Source: Loripinus fragilis (taxonomy: Eukaryota > Mollusca > Bivalvia > Lucinida > Lucinidae). Taken from it: a stretch of DNA of 64,000 nt. Below the pieces are notes generated by a model. That model was not told the origin of the DNA. It ran no database searches and saw only the letters and a list, made by a program, of their open reading frames with translations. The stretch is taken from assembly GCA_964019695.1 (NCBI GenBank), contig OZ026520.1, forward strand, positions 90,896,913 through 90,960,912. Direction: 5' to 3'. Below are positions 55,673-64,000 of the stretch, piece by piece. The position numbers and the translations under genes were made by a program. How positions within the stretch are numbered: the first letter of the stretch is position 1; each line of letters opens with the position of its first letter.

Positions 55673-57158
55673 TTAAGACTGTTGTTTTGAGTATGCACAG
55701 CATATGTTTTGGTCGCGAAAATAGAAAATTAACTTTTATTTACGCCCATTTATCTAGGGGCCTGTCACACATTAATGACAATAAATACATGTATACATCA
55801 AGCGATTAAACATTTCTACAGCTAACCATAAGAAAAATGTTGAAAATGCTATTTATTTGATTTGCTTGTGATTACACTGAACTAGACTAAACCCTAGTGT
55901 CCTTTTTGTGGGACATCGGTAAATAGTGCAAAACCAGATCCGCGGCGTCTGATCAGGTTCTCCACTGTTTGCTTACAGTTTATTTTAAATTTGATGAAAA
56001 ATTAACGATTCCACCCAACAACCCTAAAATTGGACTGAACTGGACTCGTCCAATTGATAAGGATGTGAAATACATTCAGGATAAATAGGTTAATTATTAG
56101 ACTTAATAATGAACAATGTCATGCTGAAGCTGGCGGACTAGTGGAAAAGCGGGCAGCCAGGTGAAGACTTTTGAAAAGGCCCGTACCAATGCGGTACTTT
56201 GGTACTACCATCTGCTGTATAGCAGCACGGTAAGGCCTTAATTTGTTTACAATGTTATCTGCGCTTTTGATTTAAGCTAAAAGAAATGAAGAAATTCGTC
56301 AACACAAAAAAAATGTTTATATTTCGCACCATTTCAGACCATCATGGAGATCTACATACAATAACCGGTTAAACGACTTTTTTTGCCCCATTTTTTTTTT
56401 TTACTTTTTACTAGTAGTCAAAATTCGTTAAATTACATATTAAATGGCACTGGTATTCTTAATGATAGACATAATTGAAAACAAATAAATCATGAGATAC
56501 CTAAACAAATACTTTGCCATGTAAAAGATGATCTGTAAAAACCAGTACCCCATTGAAATTTTTGCGCTCGAAGAGCTAAATGAGCTTAAACAACAAACAA
56601 TCATTGCCATTCAATGACCTTAGTCCCCTTAGTGACCAGAACATTTCCTAATAAGTTAAGAATCTCTTTATGAACTTAACCTTTGTGGCGTTTCCTAAAA
56701 CTAAAAGGCTGAAAACAACCATCCAAAATCATAAATGTTCCAAATTTTGGAAAATATCAGCACGTACGTAAATTTCACATTTGCCAAAAGTGACGTATTG
56801 GTACCAATTCTTCACATGGTGTGAAATTTACGAAGTGTGAAAATTGTTGTTCAACAGAGCTCATTTACGACAATGTGCTACAAGTGTATCAGGCGAGCTA
56901 TGCTGCCCTGCAACGACTCTTGTATAATAATTCCTTAGAAAAACCTAAAATGTCATTAAGCTATCAACAGATTTAGATCGTGTGAACTGCATCTTTATCC
57001 AGCTATAAAGGCGTAATTGCATTTCTTGCACAAAGTAGAATTGATTTTGCCAAATTTAATGTTGCCTTTCCTTACTGGTTTAAATGCGTTCTTTATTAAC
57101 TTCTCAACATTAACTTTTTCATAAACTTCTTTCAGAAAAAAACAGACGGATGTCTAAC
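55673..57158. other. No gene; a weak Rep-6-like remnant
   Basis: AATAGTGCAAAACCAGATCC..TCTGATCAGGTTCTCCACTG at 55922-55970 is a decayed Rep-6 relative. A dyad ACGTAAATTTCACA..TGTGAAATTTACG lies at 56766-56832. Nothing else. Confidence 0.5.
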
Positions 57159-57223
57159 ATGTTTGGATCCAGACCAGGCCCGACGTTTTGTCGGGCCTTG
57201 TCTGGGTCCAAACTGTTTGCAAA
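57159..57223. repeat. Rep-6 hairpin, locus 6
   Basis: Base TGTTTGGATCCAGACC / TCTGGGTCCAAACTG, tip AGGCCCGACGTTTTGTCGGG closed by CCT. The tip is unlike any other locus but still pairs perfectly. Confidence 0.8.
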
Positions 57224-57421
57224 GTTTATCAGTAGACAACAATAAATGGACTAAATAAAATAATATTTTGTTTAATTACTGTTTCCCTCTGCAATAGTAA
57301 TACTGTCTTATTAATGATGATGTTGGTAACTTTTTTCAAATTTTATTGTCATGCATAATCACACTTGCTCGTTATAGGTTCGTAAACACTCGCGCATTTC
57401 AAATTACTTAATTACCTTCTA

Positions 57422-58743
57422 CGAGGGCTGTTCAAATATGAATGCAAGTAGCTTCATAACTTTCGTCACATATATGTAACGACAAAATGGTATACAATTC
57501 TATAAAGGATTATATGTCACCATTAAACTGGCAACAGACCTAAAGCAAAATACAGTATACTTATCGAGTTATCGCCCTTTGAGTGAGAGTCACTTTAGTA
57601 TACTAACAAACTCAATGCTTCGAACATACAAGTGATATAGACGAGCGTATAATTCTTCGATAAATCGGTGAAATTTCTTGAAATTTTTAAGGAAGTATCC
57701 CCATATACTTATATAATGATTCTGTGAAAATTGTGAAAATCTGACGCGTTTTTGTTAAATTACTTCGAATCGATTTCACTAAGTCTCCTTATTTTTGCAA
57801 ATAAATGGTAAACAAAACACCACCTTTCAGTTTTCAGTCAAACTTTTCTCTAACAAAATGCACGAAGCAACAGTTAAACTAGTTTTATCTCAAAGACAAT
57901 ATGTTGATCGCTCATACTGAGTTGTTGCTATAAATCATCGAAGGATAGCGGGTGACTTATAAACGCTGTAAAACATTTTTATTAAGCCAAAACTGCCTTA
58001 AGTGAAGGGGTTATAGAACTTATACTTAATTTTTATGACATAACATTGCGGTTTTAATCTAAATTTGAACGTTACCTTTTAGTCTTACCAAACTAGGCAT
58101 TATTTACAATAAAATTACTCCCCTGGTCTTGAAGACCGGACAGATTGAACATATTTTAATTAATGTCAGCACGTCATTAGGAAGCAGAAAATGCTTGAAA
58201 AATGATATAAAGTGTGATAACTCTGTAAATAGAGGACGGAGCGTTTTGAAAACTTCCTTATGACATATTAAGCATGTTTTAAGCAAAACGCAAAGAAAAA
58301 GACACAGCGATGTTCATTATTGCATCACCAGTAGATAACTAAAAATGACGTTTATCATAAAATTAATGACGTCACTAACGTGCCTGTTTACTCCAGATTG
58401 AAACAGGATTATATAAACTTTTTCCTGCAAGCAACTTTGTCAATGTACCTTAAACTTGCATCTAAAATTTGGTGCCATTTTGTCTCAAACTTACAAAGAT
58501 ATGACACTATATCCGCACATGTACCAAAACGTGCATGACAATTTGCTTCAGAAAAACGTCAGTATACAGGAATGGCCTTTATATAAGCGTCTGTAACTCG
58601 AGAAATATAGTGAGTTTTGCTTTATGTTTGGTGCCATTTTAAAGGCGACAAATAGTTCTTTCCAGAAAATTATGACACTTTGTCGTAGCACATATGTGAA
58701 GAATGTTATGAAGCTACTTGCATTCATATTTGAACAGCCCTCG
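57422..58743. mobile_element. TA-flanked mariner-like element, non-autonomous, 1.32 kb
   Basis: CGAGGGCTGTTCAAATATGA at left and TCATATTTGAACAGCCCTCG at right. The inverted ends are perfect for about 39 bases (to CTTCATAAC) and continue with mismatches to about 66. TA is duplicated at 57420-57421 and 58744-58745. No transposase motif is recognisable inside. The reverse frame 58548-58754 lies mostly in the right terminal region. Confidence 0.85.
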
Positions 58744-58751
58744 TAGTTTTG

Positions 58752-58885
58752 CAAAGAGAAAGCCGGTTGCTTTACTTTTATTGTCTTCCTGATGTTTTGT
58801 GACTGTTAGTTTTCTGTGGCTCTTCCTCGTTGTATCGTGGGTTGGTCTGCAGCGTTTGAGTGTGCTATATAATGATCATACTCAC
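58752..58885 (-). mobile_element. Rep-5 element, copy 6, partial
   Basis: AAGCCGGTTGCTTTACTTTT, GTCTTCCTGATGTTTTGTGA, GTGGCTCTTCCTCG, ending GATCATACTCACTAT. It abuts the TA-flanked element. Confidence 0.75.
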
Positions 58886-59057
58886 TATTTAGTTTGTCAA
58901 AATAAGCTACCCTAGTATTTTTTATTAACACATTTACTAGTGCTCCCATAATTTTGGCATTATTTATTGTGCAAACTAGGGAATACTTTGTACAGAGATC
59001 CCCCTTAATGTCAGCTTCGGTTGCTACATGTAGTATAAGGCTATTGGGTCAATGTGA

Positions 59058-59540
59058 AGGGTCCGATCTACCTTAGACATACGTAAAAGCTGAAATGAGG
59101 TGTGGTTTTGTTTGAAAGTAATTGTATTATCTTAAGCCATAGACACAAAACATTTGATTAAACGCATTACTACATCCGAAAAATGTCTGTTCATAGGTTG
59201 TCATTAGTATAGAGGCAAACGGTGTGGACCAGGATCAAACTGCTCCTATAGGAGCAGTCTGGTCTGGATCTACACTATTTGTCGAATAGGTTTTAGATAT
59301 TTCAGCACACGACAAAAGCATAAGACTTTTTGTGATATGCGCTTAGGGGTTAGTTAATAAATGTGAGTCGAGTGTATATACATGTACGGTCAGGATTTTC
59401 ATTTAATGCACGCACGTTTGCGCGGTTTAACAACTTATTAACTCTTTACCAAATAGACATAACCTGATATCCCTTCTTGAGGAGATGAAATAGCCGAACC
59501 AAGCCCAGATATGAATATTAAAGTTACCGCCTTTACAGTG
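59058..59540. mobile_element. Rep-9 element, copy 2, left end missing
   Basis: CTACCTTAGACATACGTAAA..GAGGTGTGG and GATGAAATAGCCGAACCAAG..CCAGATATGAATATTAAAGT..TACCGCCTTTACAGT match 29317-29832 in order, with a Rep-6 hairpin at the same place. Confidence 0.75.
59215..59284. repeat. Rep-6 hairpin, locus 7 (inside Rep-9)
   Basis: GGCAAACGGTGTGGACCAGG..CAAACTGCTCCTATAGGAGCAG..GGATCTACACTATTTG. The tip CTGCTCCTATAGGAGCAG is perfect. Confidence 0.75.
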
Positions 59541-59726
59541 ACACAGAAGCTCAATGATACGAGTTTACAGAACAGAAAAGCACAGGATTAATTTGTTGCA
59601 CTTTTGTTGTTGTTGCTGCTGTGTGTTTTTTTATTGTTTTTACACGGATCATGTGACGCCTAGAGTCTCACTCTTAGTTCCACTTGCTTACACGCTTTTC
59701 TACCTTTAAGTTTTTAGTCTTTTAAA

Positions 59727-59940
59727 TCTTTTTTCATGCTTAACTCAGCTGATAACGAAATTTATCCTGCTCATAATTGTTTAAATGCCAACAATAGTAG
59801 GCATTTTAACATTTATTAGCATGATAAATACAACATCTGAGAGAACTTTTTATTTGTCGGTATTTTAGTTTTCTGAGCAGTTAAAATTTCGTGCTTAGTT
59901 GAGTTGAGCTTGGAAAAAGTTTTATAACCTGAGGGCCTGG
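59727..59940. mobile_element. Rep-2 foldback element, copy 3
   Basis: TCATGCTTAACTCAGCTGAT at left and TTGAGTTGAGCTTGGAAAAA at right, with inner AATGCCAACAATAGTAGGCATT. Confidence 0.75.
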
Positions 59941-60101
59941 ACACTCGAGCTCGGTCCATTTATGAACTAATGGATTCGTCATTCTGTTTTGATACAATAT
60001 ACTTGGGATTGTACGATGTATCGTATATCGTGGGTTCACCGCTTATAATTTTAAATCATAAAATTGCATTTTTTTTCTTTGACGATCATTTTGTTTCCTT
60101 T

Positions 60102-60170
60102 ACAAACGGTGTAGACACTGATGAAATGCCGCATTATGCGGCATTTCATCTGGGTATTCACTGTTTGCCA
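60102..60170. repeat. Rep-6 hairpin, locus 8
   Basis: Base ACAAACGGTGTAGACACT / GGGTATTCACTGTTTG; tip GATGAAATGCCGCATTATGC paired with GGCATTTCATC, a perfect stem unique to this locus. Confidence 0.75.
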
Positions 60171-60174
60171 AAGT

Positions 60175-61402
60175 ACGAATGCAGGAGTCACTATTATACA
60201 AAAGAGTTTTACATTATAACCATCTCCCAACTTTTGAAACAAGAAATCGCTAGACGACACATTACCGAGCTACCAGCTTAGACAGTAACTAAATTCAATC
60301 TAAAAGTGAAGCAAAAATAAGAGCATGACTCTTAAACAAATCTCATGAACAGTAATCAAATTATGTGGGTGAATATTGAATTTAGTCAACAATCATTTGA
60401 TGTAGTGAATGGCATCTCAATAGAGTTTCTGGGCTCTGAACTTATGGATATTAGAAGCATTATAGCAGCCTATAATGGTAATGTTGCACTAGCGTAACCT
60501 ACATTCTGTTGCGATAGAATAAGGACTAAAATTAAATTAAAGATAAATTAGGAGTCTCTTAAGCATAAAAGACAATACAAAGTAAAATTCTGCAGATAAA
60601 ATTACCCAATAATCTGAACTAAACTCGTCAAAATAAGTTAAGCCCCATGTCACTTTTTTACATAGCCATAATGTTAAATTCCCAAAGTTTATTTGTTTAT
60701 TTCAAAAATATCGATGGTAGTTGAAAATTCTTATTCCACCGAAGTTAGACAACAATGTCTTAGGTGTAGTTACACAAAGATTGAATTGAAAATACCGATT
60801 TTCTTTGGGTGTGTGCTAAATTTTCCAAGAGTATCCAATTTTTGGCCAATTTTACTATAGGAATGATAGGGAACGAAATGGGACATTTACTGGAATGTGT
60901 GGAGCTCTATGGAAAACTTATCAATAAATCTGAAATCTAGCGTATGTTGAGAGGAAACATTGCTGCTACTTCGCTGAAAATGTTATTGAAAAATCTTTAT
61001 TCAGTCAAATGTTATGATAAATTAAACATGAATGTATAAACATTAAGTCTATGGGAAAATTTCTGGTTGGGCTTAATTTATTTTGACCAGTTTATATGTT
61101 CGTTGACAATAGAAACGACGTATGCTAGAAACGGGGGAAGGGGCTAGCTTTCTTGCTTGTAAAGGTGTCTTGTTCGTTTACCATGTTAATGTGTGCATGT
61201 ACATGTGTGCAGATCAGAGTGTGCATTCATCAATAACTGTCTTATTTCTCAACCAAATCATATGCCGTGGGTACTAAAAACGCCTCCGGCGACAGGACAT
61301 AAAATACCTGTGTTTTTTACAAAAATATACAGCTTACAACAAATTTACATATCAGCCAACCCATACACGCATTCTTTTGAATGGTATTAATCCAATTCAG
61401 CA
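60175..61402. other. No gene recognised
   Basis: AT-rich, nothing supported. Confidence 0.4.
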
Positions 61403-61486
61403 TTGACGTAGCTCCATTTACGCAGTTACGCATGTGCGTATTAAAAGTAGTAACATTCAAGGGAGGTCACCTAATGTGGTAAAAGG
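61403..61486 (+). repeat. Repeat shared with 17770-17850
   Basis: GCATTGACGTAGCTCCATTT, TTACGCATGTGCGTATTA, AGTAACATTCA and AGGTCACCTAATGTGGTAAA. Confidence 0.7.
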
Positions 61487-61808
61487 GATAAGAAAGAGTC
61501 CGCACCCTCTGGGAGTGCAACCCACTGCTAATATGGAAACCAGTAGGCATATTGTAAAACGTGGAGTGTGGTAAAGACATGGAGTGGAGTGCTATTTTTG
61601 GAATGGTGGCTTTTGGTTGTTCTGCCTCTCTCAGATCACTGCCCAGTTACATAAAGGTCAACTTCTGACCTCTTAGAAAGGACTATGACTGTCACTTATA
61701 AAAATATTATAGTAATGAAATAAAGGAATAAACACGCCAAAGACAACTCCTAAAACCACTTTACTCCACGGCTCCACATCAATCCATGTTTCAGCATAAG
61801 CCTGCTAT

Positions 61809-61971
61809 TAGACTGGCTCCAGTCCTTAAATCAATTTTTCATCAATTTGTCATACCATATACTTGTAGCCAGTCTAACTCTGATGGCTCTGAGCCATCAG
61901 AGTTAGTCTGGCTAAAAGTATATGATATGACAAATTGATGAAAAATTATTTTAAGGACTGGAGCCAGTCTA
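61809..61971. mobile_element. Foldback element with 9-bp target-site duplication
   Basis: TAGACTGGCTCCAG..CTTAAATCAATTTTTCATC and onward to TCTGATGGCTC pairs with its complement back to CTGGAGCCAGTCTA. Arms are about 80 bases with few mismatches and almost no loop. GCCTGCTAT is present directly on both sides (61800-61808 and 61972-61980). A 9-bp duplication with long inverted ends is typical of Mutator-like elements. Confidence 0.85.
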
Positions 61972-61980
61972 GCCTGCTAT

Positions 61981-62821
61981 CGATAAGTATGAATCAAAGA
62001 GATTGTTTTCAAAGCTTGTTTTTGGTGACACACAACAAATTGCGAGAGATATAAAACTGTATGTTTAAGGATGAAGACCAACATGCAGGACCCACAAACA
62101 GAAGAAATCTACAACATAAGTGCTCTGCTGTAATACTAACCGCTGGTATAGTCTGATTATGTAATTGCATGCATCAAAAGTCAGACAAGTCCATATAGAT
62201 TAGGAAAATTAGGGAGAGAGGGCAGTTTTAACGTTACTGTGTATTAAAGATGTTCCAAACTCTTCAGTAAATATGTCCTAAAACCGAAACTAAATTGTCA
62301 TTTGAAAATGTTAGATAATTCAATGGCAATGCTACATGTTATCACGTTCACTTCTCCGAATACAAACTCTTCTGCTTTAATAGCCTTCTATAAATGATAA
62401 ACTTCTACGAACCGCCCCTTACATGTTATACTTTTCTTGTGTTACAATACAAATACAATGCTTAAAATTGCCTTATCGATGATGTCCTTTATCCTGTTTA
62501 TAAAGATAGATTTGTCCTTTTATGACAAAAGTACAACGGGGCCCCAGACGCGTGTGATCGTTCTAATGTGCTGTTACCTGGTTACACTCGCATGAACTGT
62601 ACAAAATATGAAACCTGGGCAAAATTGCATATATTTCATGTTTTGTAAATTACACATTGCTATATAGCTTTAAGGCAGTAAACTAGTGTATAATTTAATA
62701 TTCAAGACGCTAGTTCATGTAGTTAGTATCTGCAGCTGATCAGACGAGTTTAAGTGCAACCGAGGGGAGCATCCATCAGAGGGTGATCTCTCGTGATAAG
62801 AGCTCAGAAACCTACGGTATT
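61981..62821. other. No gene recognised
   Basis: Nothing supported. Confidence 0.4.
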
Positions 62822-63060
62822 TGAGCCGTGACATGTTATTTCAAACAATGTGGTATTTTGACAAGTGTTGACTCAGACGAGTCTCTGCAGCCTCCAGTTA
62901 AGTTAAGAAACTCCAAATGCTGTTCTGTCAGTAGCTTAACAGTCATAGCATATCCAAGCGACTAGCAAAGGCTCTGATCAGACTGCGCGTATGCGCAGGC
63001 TGGTCTGAGCCATTGCTGGTCGCACATACCACATTGTTGGAAATCTTGTGTCGCGGCTCA
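62822..63060. mobile_element. Rep-3 element, copy 3
   Basis: TGAGCCGTGACATGTTATTT to ATCTTGTGTCGCGGCTCA. The inner GGCTCTGATCAGACTGCGCG palindrome sits near the right end, as in copy 1. Confidence 0.85.
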
Positions 63061-64000
63061 TTTATGCATTGTCGTCCCAAAACTGTATTCTGCTGCATGC
63101 GAATATCTTATACAAATACCTGCCTGCGCACCTACACGTTCTGACCAGCTTCTTTGTTACTGGTTCTATGGGAAGTGTAACACCTAAAATTATATGTATG
63201 AAAATGTTCATGTTCTAGCTTTTGTCTGTAGTGTAGCAGGTTGGTTTTTGAGCATTATATATAGCCACGAATTTAATGACAAGTTGTCATTGTAACACTT
63301 GCTACAACCATTGAAGTTTTAACATTCTGGTTAGTCTTATAGAAAAGTAGGTACATGTACATGTAGGTTTAAGGGTTGCCTGTTGCAAAACCTGAAGGCA
63401 GATGCCAAGTGAACCCCAACTATTTACCGATCGCAAGGACTTAACATGCAAAGCAAACTTGTGGCTCTTGTATTTGCTATAGTTGATACATGTTCTTGTC
63501 TGATTCAAAGATATCATCGTCGGTTCTATATCAAATTACTTCTATAATCCGGTTATCTGTTCGTGCCGTCAAAATAAATACTGATAGCGGTCTGATTTCT
63601 CTTTTTACTGAAAATGACATGAAGAGTCTATTGAAGTCACAACAAAAGAAGAACTTAGAGACTTACAGCTGATAATACAGACATGCGAATGCATGTGATT
63701 CGGACTGATTGACTCTTAAAGTGTTGATTTTTGATATGGAGTTTTCCATTTGATGGTCTTGGCTTAATCCGTGGTTCCGAAATTTTGCGATGGTTTTATT
63801 TTCGCAAAACCTCGTATATGAGTGAAGCACTTGGTGAAAAAGTGGTTTCAGAGCATTTCAAAGGGCTAAATGAGCTCTCAAGACACACAAGTAAACACTG
63901 TTGGCTGCATTGTTTATTCCAAAAGCCAAATTAAATGCAATAAGACCCTATACTTGCGCCGAGTTGCACGCACTTGCATATTTGCCGTACACGTAGGTAA
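63061..64000. other. No gene recognised
   Basis: Three short frames (63302-63517 minus; 63490-63672 and 63731-63934 plus) have no family match or convincing splice sites. Confidence 0.4.

Noticed and set aside
9354..60170. Rep-6 hairpins as terminators or integron-type attachment sites
   Set aside because: There is no coding context, U-run or integrase; the setting is an animal genome.
63490..63934. Two plus-strand frames near the window end
   Set aside because: Short, no family match, no consensus splice sites; cannot be supported.

Overview
The window looks like nuclear DNA from an animal, most likely a marine bivalve mollusc. The evidence is AT-rich, gene-poor sequence, one long open exon with consensus eukaryotic splice signals, and many short inverted-repeat elements of a kind I associate with clam genomes. 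The species is an inference; no gene here fixes it. There are no operons, no CRISPR array, and no rRNA or functional tRNA gene that I can see.

Only one stretch reads as host coding sequence: an internal exon at 4647-5562 on the plus strand. It has 304 complete codons, a polypyrimidine-AG acceptor and a GTAAGT donor. The protein is Ser/Arg/Pro-rich and probably disordered, with an SH3-ligand-like PPPLPPRR motif; I cannot name the gene. The other exons were not found, so most of the window is best read as its long introns and/or intergenic DNA.

The rest is a mosaic of repeats, which I named from this window alone. Rep-1 is a roughly 200-bp foldback (6 copies). Rep-2 is a roughly 215-270 bp foldback (3 copies and a fragment). 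Rep-3 is a roughly 240-bp inverted-terminal-repeat element (3 copies). Rep-4 and Rep-5 are two element families with a common AAGTAAG start. Rep-6 is a hairpin family whose base is conserved and whose tip is different but self-complementary at each locus (8 loci). Rep-7 carries CATGCGCGGATCCAG termini and long C runs. Rep-8 and Rep-9 are smaller families.

Larger DNA transposon remains are: a Tc1-like transposase relic at 7140-8258 split by a Rep-5 insertion; a 1.77-kb TA-flanked element at 9566-11336 holding three 162-bp tandem units; a broken mariner transposase on the minus strand at 48880-49849; a 1.32-kb TA-flanked element at 57422-58743; and a foldback at 61809-61971 with a 9-bp target duplication. 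A tRNA-derived SINE with 13-bp target duplications lies at 24055-24236 on the minus strand.

Tandem arrays include 3 x 162 bp (9977-10462), about 4 x 165 bp (18020-18690), about 14 units of 42/36 bp (31990-32541), and a satellite with a 201-bp higher-order period (51770-52590). Long inverted repeats at 27656-28930 and 38816-40610 could form double-stranded RNA if transcribed. The most unusual points are the Rep-6 hairpins with changing but paired tips, and a set of segments built by iterating one short word (541-800, 13505-13672, 34067-34565, 46300-46720, 54316-54754).
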